Source: Ophiocordyceps camponoti-saundersi (nom. inval.) (Eukaryota > Ascomycota > Sordariomycetes > Hypocreales > Ophiocordycipitaceae). From it: DNA of 18,174 nucleotides. The notes under the pieces were generated by a model that searched no databases, was not told the origin of the DNA, and saw nothing but the letters and a program-made list of their open reading frames with translations. Shown here piece by piece: positions 9,375 to 18,174 of this stretch (positions are counted from its first letter, which is position 1; each line of letters starts with the position of its first letter). The DNA is taken from positions 1 to 18,174 of the forward strand of contig PDHQ01000513.1 in NCBI GenBank assembly GCA_003339415.1, given 5' to 3'. Made by a program: the position numbers and the translations under genes.

Positions 9375-10590
9375 AGGCGTCGTAATCCTAAGTTTTTATT
9401 AGTTAACGGAAGAAAGCACGTAAGTAAATACTAAAATCTATCTAAAGTAATAAAGCTATAAAAAGGGTATATAAAATTAAGGGTTAAGGATAGAAATACT
9501 AGAAAAATAGTAGAGGAGGTATCTAGGGGTAAGAAAAGGTAACTTTTAGATATTAGCAAAGGAATAAAGGCGGCGTAGATTAGTAATTCGAAGCGTAAAC
9601 GTATAAATTTAGGAGATTCGTCGCGCCGCGTGAAAAAATCCTCTCTTATTAACTTAATTTTATTTATCGTCGTTATAAAGGCGTGGAATTTTCGTTTTTT
9701 TTCTTCGCGATTAGGATTCTTATATTTTTCTATATACCGAGGGTTATCGAGATTTATCGCGCCGCCTAAAAAAATCGTCCCTTCGTTAACTTCTTTCTAT
9801 TTATCGTAAGAAATAGCTAGAATCTTCGTTTTTTTCTAGCGCTCGCCCTTTATATATCTTACGTTATCCTAAAAGTTATCGTTATATCTATATTACGAGA
9901 TATCTTTATCGGAGACTTATAGGGTTATCGATTTTCTTAGATCCCTATTTAAGCTAATTAGAAAGCGTATCCGGAACGGTAATCTTTACTATACGTTATA
10001 AACGGTATCGGGGAATTCTAATAAAATACTTAAGTAATATATTACTAACGTAAGTATTTTAAGCTATAGTTTAGGGAAAAGCGATAAATAATAAGATAAA
10101 ATAGGATAACGAGGAGAGGGTTATAGCTAAAGAGTCGAAGAGAGCTATAACTATTTGCCTAGCTCTTAATAACCTAGATATTATAGATTAGAGACGAATC
10201 GCTCGCCTTCTTAGGATATCTAACTAGATATAAGGGATTATAGTAGCTAGTCGTAAAAATATAGTTAATCTATATAGGGAATATAAGGATAAGAGCGTGC
10301 CCCGGCTATTCTATGAATATATTAAGGTTACCGGGGCCTTTAGAGATCGATATACTAATTATATCGTTATAAGAAATCCGTGCTATAAGAGCATGTCGGA
10401 GTCCTCCGGTTCCTTAGAAGGGAATAGTTTCGATATCTATTCGGAGGCTTAGAGGCACTAGACGCGTCCCGGTAAGACATATAATAGATAGCTAAGGTTA
10501 TAACGGCGCGTAGGGAGGGGTATAGAAAATAAATATTAATAAAATATAATAATAAAGGAAGTTACTAAAAATAAAGAGTTTTAAATAGTA
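9375..10590 (+). repeat. Three-copy repeat family, copy A
   Basis: First of three direct, diverged copies in this window. Diagnostic segments shared with copies B and C: the TAATCCTA...TTAGT start (about 9380-9400, clearest with C), a GTAGAGGAGGTAT-type block (about 9511-9523), the AAAAATCCTCTC plus GTTAAGTTTACTCTATTTATCG-like block (about 9634-9670) and the TATAGTAGCTAGTCGTAAAAATA-like block (from about 10238). The central block is duplicated with a period of 136 bp (units from about 9621 and 9757). In the 3' part (about 10169-10452) one plus-strand frame reads RRIARLLRISNQIQ, then DKSVPRLFYEYIKV, RDRYTNYIVIRNP and SESSGSLEGNSFDIYSEA. I do not recognise the protein. Element ends are not defined. 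Confidence 0.8.
9621..9892 (+). repeat. Internal tandem duplication in copy A, period 136 bp
   Basis: TCGCGCCGC begins at 9621 and again at 9757. Each occurrence is followed after the same spacing by an A run, a TCC/TCG-CTCT-like segment, a GTTAACTT-like segment, TTTATCG, and a CTTCGTTTTTTT-like T run. The two units differ by scattered substitutions, so the duplication predates most of the mutation. Copy B has the same arrangement; copy C has only one unit. Confidence 0.7.
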
Positions 10591-11329
10591 AAGGCATACT
10601 ATAATAGCTCTTATAAGGAGACTATTACTATAATAAGGTAACGAAAAAGTAAAATATATATATATAAGTATAATAATAAGGAGGCTAAGCTTAGGCTACG
10701 TAGCTACGGGGGAAGAAGAAGGGGCCCGCTAGCTAGGTTATATAAGTGCCTGCCAGGTAGCTGCCTATATATATACTATCTATAGGTATTTATCAGGTAT
10801 GCCGGATAGCGCGGATAGAAGGAATACTAAGATATAAACTTAATAGATAAATAGAACTATATTCCGTTTACCTACCTAGGTCGGGCTAATCCTTAGTATA
10901 TATACCTTCTAAGTATAGGTATCTTAGTATAAGGCTAGCGTACCTAAAATAAGAGGGGAAATATAAGAATAAAGGTATTAGGAATAGGGGTCGATATATA
11001 AAGGAGAATTGTCTAACCCTCCGGAGGCATATAGTCTAACCCTCGTAGTAAACTATACTTCTATATATCGTATATACGCCCTTAGTACCCTCTCTACTAC
11101 CCTTAATATATACCCTCCGGGGATAGGGAAAACTAGACCCGGAAAAGGAGAAACTATTAATACTAAAAAAGAGGCAGAAAGCCGAGGAAAAAACACTAAA
11201 GCCGTAAGAGAGAGGGAAGAAAAATAATATAATACTAAAAAAAAAACTCGAAAAATCGAATAGCAGGTACGTACCGGCAGTATATACTGCCGGTGCAGTA
11301 ATCTAGTAAGCTTATTAGTTAAACTATCA
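10591..11329. other. Sequence between repeat copies A and B, no gene
   Basis: This interval does not match the B-C interval by eye, so the A/B/C units are not simple tandem repeats of one 2-kb block. It holds a cluster of surviving CA/TG (TGCCTGCCAGGTAGCTGCC, about 10747-10765), an ACCTACCTAGGT word (about 10870-10881) and the perfect palindrome at 11273-11294. The short ATG-started frame at 11009-11227 has no recognisable features. Confidence 0.45.
11273..11294. repeat. Perfect 22-bp palindrome
   Basis: Arms ACCGGCAGTAT (11273-11283) and ATACTGCCGGT (11284-11294) are exact reverse complements with no loop. It is flanked by GTACGTAC (11268-11275, itself palindromic and overlapping). Both arms keep a CpA/TpG in GCA/TGC context. 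It lies about 35 bp before the first similarity to copy B. It could be joined terminal repeats of an excised element, a recombination product or a protein-binding palindrome. Confidence 0.75.
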
Positions 11330-12555
11330 GTAATAGGTCCGCTAATTTCGAAAGCTAATTAGTCGGTCTAAGTTATACGTAAAAAAGTACTAAAGTATAT
11401 TCTAAGTAAGTAGTCTAAAGAGTTATTATATAGATTCTTTTAGCGTAAATAAAAAATAGTAGAAAAATATAGGAAAAGCGTCTAGAAGGAAAGAATCGTA
11501 ACTTTAAAAGTTAGAGAAGGAATAAAAGCGTAAGAAATTAGTAATTTAAGGTATAAATATATAAAAATTAGGATATTCGTTATGCCGCGTAAGGAATCCT
11601 CTCTCGTTAAGTTTACTTTATTTACCGTTATAGAGATATTAAAATCTTCGTTTCCTTTCTTATAGTAGCGATTTACGTTTTCTTCTAAATCCCGTAAGGT
11701 ATCGAGATTCGTTATATAGCCCGAAAAACACTCCTATCGTTAACTTTACTCTATTTATCGTAAGGAGAGGGTAAAATCTTCGGTTTTCCGTTCTCGTAGC
11801 CGCCTTTTAGGTATTTTTCTATATCCTAAAAGTTATTATTTTCTCGATATTATAAGATATCCGCGAGGTAGACTCCCGCGGACGTAGATTTCCTAGGATC
11901 GCTATTTAGGAGGATTAAGAAGATTATTAGGGAGGAGGAGATTTTTTATAGCCTAGAAACGATATCGGCAGACTCTACTACGAGGCTTAAATATTATACG
12001 ACGAATATAAGTCTATTAAATAGTTATTCGGGGAAAGCGAGAAATATTAAAAAAAAATAAGATAGCGAGGAGAGGGTAATAGCCTTACCTACGAAGAAGA
12101 ACTTAAGTATTACTATACCTCTTAATAACTAGAATAATATAGATAAGAGACATATCGCTAATATTCTTAAGATACCTAACTAGATATAAGAGATTATAGT
12201 AGCTAGTTGTAAAAAGGTAGTTAGACGATACCGCGGATATAATAATAAAAGCGTATACTAAGCGTTCGTAAACTATATTAAGGTTATAGGGGAGTTTAGG
12301 GATCGATATACTAATTATATTATTATAAGAACTCTATATATTAGGAACGAGGGTAAATTGCTAGATTACCTAGAAAGAACTATTTAGACGTCGAATAGGG
12401 GCTTAAAATAGCTAGCCGCGTCCCGGCGGGATATATTATAAGTGCCTAAGGTTATAAGGTAACGAAAGGGGGAGTATGCTAAAAGAATATAAATAGTAAG
12501 TTATAATAAGAAAAGTGCCTAAAGGGGAATCTTCTAAAAATCTTAAAAGTATACT
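11330..12555 (+). repeat. Three-copy repeat family, copy B
   Basis: Aligns by eye to copies A and C over its length: a TTAGTCGGT-type start (about 11359), an AATCCTCTCTCGTTAAGTTTAC block (about 11596), a second unit from about 11710 (131 bp after the first) and a TAGATATAAGAGATTATAGTAGC block (from about 12182). The 3' part reads in the same plus-strand frame as copy A: RHIANILKIPNQIQEIIVAS, then YRGYNNKSVY and FRDRYTNYIIIRT. It diverges after that point. Two copies keeping the same frame supports an ancestral protein-coding segment. Unrecognised family. Confidence 0.8.
11579..11845 (+). repeat. Internal duplication in copy B, period about 131 bp
   Basis: CGTTATGCCGCGTAAGGAAT-like sequence at 11579 recurs as CGTTATATAGCCCGAAAAAC at 11710. 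Both are followed by CTC-rich, GTTAA(C/G)TTTAC and TTTA(C/T)CG segments and a CTTCG plus T/C tract. It corresponds to the 136-bp duplication of copy A. Confidence 0.6.
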
Positions 12556-13489
12556 ATCTATAAGTATTAAATAAGCTAGGTAAGGATATATTTTATTACT
12601 AAATTACTACGCACGATACTCTTAGATTATATTATAGGGTATATGCTAAAAATCTCTCTAAAAGTTCGGCTCTTTATATGCTAGGTCTCTAAGCAAGTAA
12701 AGGAGATAGTTAGGGTATTAAGATAATATTTCGAGTATTATTATTTAGCGTTTCGATCGGTATATAAAAGCTATATATTCGACTAGCGAGGAGGCTTATT
12801 ATACGGTTAGCAGGACTCGGTTATATTTATTAGCTTATCTAACTATTTAGTAAAGCGCGTTTCCTTTCGATTACAAGCGCGCTATATCTTTGCCTTTATA
12901 AGGAGTTATATTCGGTATTAGAAAACGAGGCGTTATAAACCTATCTATTAACGGCGATTATTATAGGTCCTTTATCGCTTATTATATAGCGGTTTAGAGG
13001 GGAATCTATTATACGACCTACCCTATAAACATCCCTCTTACTTAGTTAGCGCTACTAGCCCTCTTTAAGGGCCTAGTTTAGCGATATAAACCTAGCAGAG
13101 TTATTATCTTAGTTATAGTATTAGGAATATTAATACCTTTATTAGTGCTGCCGTTACCTTATAATAGAATTATAGCGATAGTACGTACCTTAATCGTCAT
13201 TATCGTATAAGTATAACGTACTTAGAAAGTATTACGTATATATAAATTAGAAAGTACTTCCTTTATAGCTTAAAAGTAAGTATTAGTCTTATAAGTAATA
13301 ACTAAAAATCCTAAAAAGGAAATAATCGCTATAAAGTAGTTTAGGGTATATAGCTAAGCGGTAAGATTATAGCGTTATTATTTATACTCGCTACTTATAA
13401 AGACTATACCGTTCTCTACTACGTTTTTAGATAAGACTTAAGATACTATATTATTTCTATATACTTCTACTTATAATATTCTCGTAACG
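12556..13489. other. Sequence between repeat copies B and C, no confident gene
   Basis: Plus-strand frames here can be read as leucine/tyrosine-rich text (for example around 12790-13080), but no frame is clearly better than the others and no family is recognisable. No similarity to the A-B interval was seen. This may be a different element lying between copies B and C. Confidence 0.35.
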
Positions 13490-14560
13490 CGCGGGTGTTA
13501 TAATCCTAGGTTTTAATTAGTCGGTAGAGAAAAGTATATAGGTAGGTAGCGAAGTTTATCTAAAGTAATATAGCTATAAAGACGGTATATAGAATCGGGC
13601 GTAAAAGATAAGAATACTTGCAAAATAGTAGAGGAGGTATTTAGAGGGAAGAGATCGTAACTTATAGATATAATAAGGGAATAAACACGTAATAACTTAG
13701 TAATCGAAGCCGCATATATATAAAATATAGAAATTAGTTATATAGCGTGGAAAAAAATCCTCTCTTCGTTAAGTTTATTCTATTTATTATAAGAAATAGG
13801 TAGCATTTAGTGTTTTTTCCCTCGCGCACGCTTTTTAAGTATTTTACGATTTCTCGAGGGTTATTATTATATTAAGATCGCGAAATATCGTCGTCCGAGA
13901 CTTATATAGCGGTAAACTTCTTAAGATCCCTATTCGGGTAGATTATAAAAAGCGTATATAACGGGAAGCTTTACTATACGCTAGGAACGATATTAGCAGA
14001 TTCCGCCGAGAAACTTAAGTGCTATGCGATAAATATAAGTTTAGGAGAAATTCGTTTCGGAAAAGCGGGAAATAACGAGGTAAAATAGGACTAAGAGAGC
14101 TAAGTAGTAGCTATACCGCCGAAAAGAAATATAACTCTTACGGTAATTATTAATAACCCGAATAATATAGATTAGATATATATTACTCGCCTCTTTAGGT
14201 AATGCGACTAAATATAAGGTATTATAATAGCTAGTCGTAGGAGGTAGTTAATCGATATTACTATTATTATAATAATAAGGTGCCCCGGGCGTTTTATAAC
14301 TATATTATTATATATAGGGCGTTTAGGAACCGATACGCTAATTATATCGTTATAGGGAATTCCTATAATAGGAGCGGGTTTTCCGAATTATTAAACGGAA
14401 TCGTGGCGAACTCTATCGAAACGGCTAAAGCTAATAAGCATATCCTAGGATAGAGTATAGTACGTCGCGAAGGTTATAAAGTAACGTAAGCGAGAGTATA
14501 GAAAGGAAATATAAATAGCGAATAGTAATATAAAAAATCGCTAAAAGGGAATTATCTAAG
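13490..14560 (+). repeat. Three-copy repeat family, copy C (single central unit)
   Basis: Starts TAATCCTAGG...TTAGTCGGTAGAG (about 13501) and matches copy A through ATCTAAAGTAATA(T/A)AGCTATAAA, the GTAGAGGAGGTAT block (about 13628) and AAAAAATCCTCTCTTCGTTAAG (about 13755). Only one central unit is present, so the copy is about 136 bp shorter than A and B. The TAATAGCTAGTCGTAGGAGGTAG block (about 14226) matches the 3' part of A and B, but a one-base length change nearby puts the shared reading frame out of phase. GATACGCTAATTATATCG at about 14333 matches A again. Confidence 0.8.
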
Positions 14561-14579
14561 AGTTGCAGGGGCGTATTAT

Positions 14580-15763
14580 TTAAGCGTCTTAAGATAAAGA
14601 TACTTTTATATATTAGGCGCTTAGAGTACCTTACCTATTAATCGCGCCCGCCTCCGGAAATATAACTATAAGGTTAAGATAGGTAACTTAGACATTTAGC
14701 TTCTTACCCTTTTCCCGCACGCTAATAGTCTTAATCGCACGCCCCGCTACCTCGCGCGCCTTAGGCAGCTCGCTTATATATATCTAGAAAGATATATACG
14801 TAATAAATAGCGCCGATAACTAAGCCTAGCTAAGGAGTAGCCGCTTATAGTCGCTCGCCGTCTACGGGGCGTACGCGTTAAGTATAATCGTCCTATAAAC
14901 TTTAACCGAAGCCTTTTTCTTCTTTTTCGTTACGCTAGCCGTTTGCCGCTAGAGCCGGGCTCCTCGTTAGAGCTAAGTTTAGAGTAGGATAAGTAAAGCG
15001 GGTAGGTAGCCTATAAGATTTTCTTAGGCGCCCCGAGACCGCCGCCGCTAATTTAAAATTTAGTATTATTCTACTCTCCTTCTATATTACTTATATTCTC
15101 TATCGCTTAGTTATCGCTCTTTTATAACTTTAAGATAACGTTATCTATATCCGTATCGCTATCGATAAAAGCAGCACCTCCGTTATCCTTATCTGAGTAT
15201 AGATAAGCTATATCGCTATCTTTATCTTAAAAAGCGATTAGTTAAGGCTAAGGCTAAACTTCCGCTTTTACGCGTTAACGTTAAGTATTTTATATTTAAC
15301 GATATCCCGCGCTTTATATAATTTAGTCGCGTCCTTAACTAAATTATCGGCTATCTAACTATTACGATATAAGCCGCTAACGTTAGCCGAGTTATTAATA
15401 ATAATAAATACGCTATACTTTTTAACTTTACGGATATTACTAGCTATAAGGTAACCGTTACTAAACTTAATAGTTACGCGCTATAAGTATCCGCTACTAT
15501 TACTTATAAGATATATATTAGCATATAATTATAGAATATAATATAATAGAGGGAAGGCTAGCTTTAAAGTTTTATAATAGCAGCACCTAAACTACTTTTT
15601 TAAGTAAACTATTTCGCTTAGCTTTTTTAGACGCCGGCTTTTTATTAAAAGAAGGAGATAATTTATTTTTTAAAGATTTTTTAATACGGATAGTCGGAAT
15701 ATTTTCGACCTTAATACTTAGGAGCGTAATATTACGGAGGCGACCTAACTAGTTATTAGTCAT
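14580..15763 (-). pseudogene. Relic gene: Lys-rich N-terminus, acidic middle, unrecognised
   Basis: The surviving ATG at 15763-15761 (minus strand) opens MTNNQLGRLRNITLLSIKVE (TAG read as Q), then a lysine-rich stretch with SFNKKPASKKAKRNS to about 15590. From about 15478 it reads ASNIRKVKKYSVFI, ADNLVKDATKLYKARDIV and YKILNVNA. A one-frame shift near 15275 leads to an acidic segment (FQDKDSDIAYLYSDKDN, FIDSDTDIDNVIL, SSNEEPGSSGKR). A second shift near 14930 leads to TKKKKKASVKVYRTIILN, LPKAREVAGRAIKTISVRE and VIFPEAGAINRQ, ending near 14580, about 20 bp from copy C. Total about 390 codons. The charge pattern would fit a nucleic-acid-binding or gag-like protein, but that is inference. Frame changes may be introns or indels. 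Confidence 0.5.
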
Positions 15764-15779
15764 TTTAAAAGGCGGAAGG

Positions 15780-16679
15780 GGCTAGTTTTTAAATAAAGCT
15801 TATAATTAGTAAGTATATAATATAAAAAGGAAGGGAGATAAGGAGAATAAGAAATACGGCTTATAGATATAGGTTTAAATTATTTTTTAATTTTAGTATT
15901 TATCGTCTTTATATTAGGTTTAGTATTATTCTTTTTAAGCTTAATATTAGTTTTAGAGTTTCTTTTATAATATTTAGCTTTTATTTTAATATTTAGATAT
16001 ACGGAATAGAAAAGTTAATAAAGTAATAACTTATTAGATATAGTTAGGTTTTATAAGACCGTGCCGTTATCGCGGTTATACGTCTTTAAAAAACGGCGAT
16101 AGGGACGAGAAAGCGCTATAAGGAGAAAGTCGGAAAATTTAGTAAAGAATTTTTTAGGGGGTATAGGAATACTTAGTTAGTTAATATAATATAAATATTA
16201 TAGTAGCTACGTTTACTAAATATTATTACGGAAAGGAGACGTTAAGTAAATAATAGTATTAGCACTATAAATAAAGATTCTAAGCTACGGAGAAGGAGGG
16301 AAAAGAGAAAAACCGTAGTAGGCGAAATCCTAGTAAAATAGTTAGGGGCATATGCTAGTAAAAGCTAGGGGGCAGGTAGAAATCCTAATAAGGATAGGAT
16401 AGTAATTCTTAGTTTCTATTAGTATTATTCTAAGTAATTTTACGATAAGGTAGATAACTAATATAATATTTAGGTATTTACGTACCGAACCCGCCTCACG
16501 GACTTAGATATTAATAAGAGGGATAGGGGAAACGGAAATAAGTATAGGAGCGAGGCGCTTCGCTACGTATTCTAGCGAAATAAAAACTATAAGGGAAATA
16601 GGTATCTACTCCTATATTATAACGGGTATAAGTATAGGGAGTAATATAATTAACCTAAAACTAACTACTAATAGTAAAA
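15780..16679. other. AT-rich flank, no gene seen
   Basis: The stretch upstream of the minus-strand relic is dominated by TTTA/TATT words (15870-16030) and then purine-rich sequence (GAAGGAGGGAAAAGAG near 16290). No frame on either strand reads as protein over more than a few dozen codons, and no repeat shared with the rest of the window was seen. Confidence 0.4.
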
Positions 16680-17220
16680 GATACTCCTATATTCCGTCCT
16701 ACTCGTAAAGCTTTCGGGACTATTAAGGGAAATTATAATAGTCCTAGGCTTTTTCCGAAACCGAGTAGTATAATTAGGAGGGAGTATATATCTAAAGTTA
16801 TTAAACGCCCCTAAGTTTCGGTATTCGGCTATCTTACTAGGGCAAATAGCTAGAAAAGTTCGTAAAAGGCCTTGCCGCTAAGTTAAAAAATTTAAGCGGT
16901 ATTCTATAAGGCAGTCGATCTTTTACTACGAGTCCTATTAGCCTCTAGGTAAGGGTAAGGGTTTAACTAGTCTTAGAAATAAAGGATCTGCGAATATAGT
17001 TAGATTATTATAATATATAATTCTTATAGTATATTCGTAGTAGTCGAAGTCGCTAAAAAAGAGGCTATAGTTATAGTCTAGTTTATACTAGGATCCGGGT
17101 CTAATTAGTAGTAATATATCTCTAGTATAGGTCTTATTAATCGCCGAAGAGTCTAGCTATAGGCTCTAAATATACGTGGTAGGGGAGGATCGTATTATAA
17201 AATAAAGTCTTTTACGTTAT
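16680..17220 (-). pseudogene. Weak relic reading frame, unrecognised
   Basis: On the minus strand one frame reads LFFSDFDYYEYTIRI (about 17065-17020), then TFLAICPSKIAEYRNLGAFN (about 16860-16805) and YTTRFRKKPRT, SLNSPESFTSRTEYRSIF (down to about 16685). About six TAG/TAA occur in 110 codons, all explainable as Gln/Trp. The text is protein-like but short, and I recognise no family. It could be chance in biased DNA. Confidence 0.25.
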
Positions 17221-18174
17221 ATACGGGCACGTAAGAGTATATACGTATATAAGGAGAAAAGATAAAGAAAAAGAAAAACTCGTAGGTAAAATTATAGTAA
17301 AATATATATATATATAAGGGGATATACTAGTAGAGATACGAGGGGATTATAAGATTATAGTAAGGATAAATCGTAATTCCTAGTTATTTCGCCAAGTATT
17401 ATTTATATTTAATTTTACTTTATAAGAAGGTATATCGAGTTTTACGGGAAGTAAGCGTATATAGCCGAGTAAGCGGCTTATGCCGGATATTATAGGGAGT
17501 ATAGGCCCGATAATAGTATATAGCTAATATTAGTAAAGTATATAAGACCGCGAGTAAGAAAGTTCGAGGGGTTTATTTTTAGAAATATTTATTAAAAAAT
17601 ACGATTATATACCTAGGCGGGAGTATAATTAAAGTTTATATAGGAAAGAATAACGAATTAAAAGTATATTTAAATATATATATTAAAAAAAAGAAAGCAA
17701 GGATATATCACGCGTTTAGCGAGTATAGGGTAGGAGAAGTAAGTAGAGATAAGTATTATTTATTTATAGTAGCTTATAAAGGCGAGCGCCGGTAAGCCTA
17801 GTTAGAGTTTAATTTAGCACGTATAGGGCAGGTTAGACCTATCGTCGACGTTATCCTTATATACTCTTATTTTCTAAGAGCTGCAATTTAATTCTTCTAC
17901 TAAATTATCTAACTTTTTTTTTTTCTATTATATATATATATAAGGAAAAAAATATAAAAGGCTGCAAAGAGATAACTTTAGTATAGTAAGGGAACTAACA
18001 GATTAAGAAAGAAATAATAACTACGTTAAAAGAGGAGGGCGGTTATACTTATTTTAACCTAAAATAATAATCTATATAGAATAAGGGGGGGGTCGTGCTA
18101 AATAGTGCTAGTAGCCGTACGAGTCGTATCTTTAATAGCAGGGCGTTAAGAATGCCGAAATATACGTTATAAAA
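17221..18174. other. AT-rich right end with TA tracts, T run and TATA-like box
   Basis: Contents: a TA tract at about 17302-17316, an 11-base T run (17914-17924), a TA tract (17928-17942), TATAAAAGG (17953-17961) and an 8-base G run (18085-18092) followed by TCGTGCTAAATAGTGC. TATAAAAGG after T- and TA-rich DNA, and a G run before a TG-containing word, are both seen around retroelement LTRs. Without a matching partner in the window I cannot call an LTR. No gene was readable here. Confidence 0.3.

Larger units (their letters stand above)
1..18174. other. RIP-saturated repeat region of an ascomycete genome
   Basis: CpA and TpG are nearly missing throughout, TpA is very abundant, and CpG is common (for example the CG-dense stretch near 928-955). 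RIP in filamentous ascomycetes converts CpA to TpA on both strands of duplicated DNA, which gives this pattern and turns Gln and Trp codons into TAA/TAG. ATG is rare for the same reason, and TGA is rare too, so the lack of TGA in a frame says nothing about coding. The signal is uniform from end to end, so the whole window has been treated as repeated DNA or lies in a heterochromatic AT-rich block. Expect no expression. RIP as the cause is inferred from composition; I did not compute formal RIP indices. Confidence 0.93.

Noticed and set aside
11009..11227. Open plus-strand frame of 72 codons with a Lys/Glu-rich end
   Set aside because: There is no homologous or protein-like pattern at the start, and the charged tail comes from a local purine-rich tract. 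It lies in spacer between repeat copies.
18085..18110. G run followed by a TG-containing word as a polypurine tract/LTR start
   Set aside because: No matching LTR copy exists in the window, the run sits near the edge, and similar G runs occur at about 3890 and 4990 without LTR features.
1..18174. tRNA, rRNA, CRISPR arrays or telomere repeats
   Set aside because: No cloverleaf-like conserved boxes, no rRNA core sequence, no regularly spaced short repeats with spacers and no TTAGGG arrays were seen.
1..18174. Alternative genetic code or stop-codon readthrough as the cause of frequent TAG/TAA
   Set aside because: The stops come with genome-wide CpA/TpG loss also in non-coding spacers and with RIP-type changes at catalytic codons such as 7124-7126, so mutation explains them better than recoding.

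Overview
The window looks like a silenced repeat graveyard from a filamentous ascomycete (Pezizomycotina). CpA and its complement TpG are almost absent over all 18 kb, TpA is in large excess, and CpG, CpC and CpT are retained. That is the footprint of repeat-induced point mutation (RIP, CpA to TpA), not of CpG-methylation decay. Because RIP turns CAA, CAG and TGG codons into TAA or TAG, no open frame is longer than 84 codons and I see no intact gene, tRNA or rRNA. What can be annotated is ancestral: reading frames in which TAG/TAA are taken as former Gln/Trp codons, plus repeats and short palindromes.

Layout. Positions 1-25 are a pure G run, probably a sequencing or contig-end artefact. From 2542 down to about 27 (minus strand) lies the longest relic, a protein of roughly 800 codons that I do not recognise; it starts with a surviving ATG and runs off the left end. 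2600-3400 is AT-rich spacer with a TATA-like box. 3406-3466 is a compact inverted repeat. 3950-5290 (plus) holds two further unrecognised relic frames. 5800-6650 is AT-rich and apparently non-coding. 6689-7358 (plus) is the one securely identified element: the C-terminal part of a Ty1/copia retrotransposon polyprotein (end of RT plus RNase H), truncated at its 5' side, frameshifted and RIP-mutated. 7562-8330 may be another relic frame. 8640-9370 is spacer with AT microsatellites.

9375-14560 contains three direct, diverged copies (A, B, C) of a roughly 1.1-1.2 kb repeat spaced about 2 kb apart. Copies A and B carry an internal 131-136 bp duplication that copy C lacks, and their 3' parts share a conserved reading frame. 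Immediately after copy C, a lysine-rich and then acidic relic protein reads on the minus strand (15763 to about 14580). A weak minus-strand relic frame lies at 16680-17220. The rest, to 18174, is AT-rich with a T run, a TA microsatellite and a TATA-like box.

No functional pathway can be built from this window: the features are inactivated mobile or repeated DNA. The most unusual signal is in the mutation pattern itself. The few CpA/TpG sites that survived are mostly in GCA/TGC context, which suggests that this organism's RIP machinery spares CpA preceded by G. All relic proteins were read by eye and no database search was possible.
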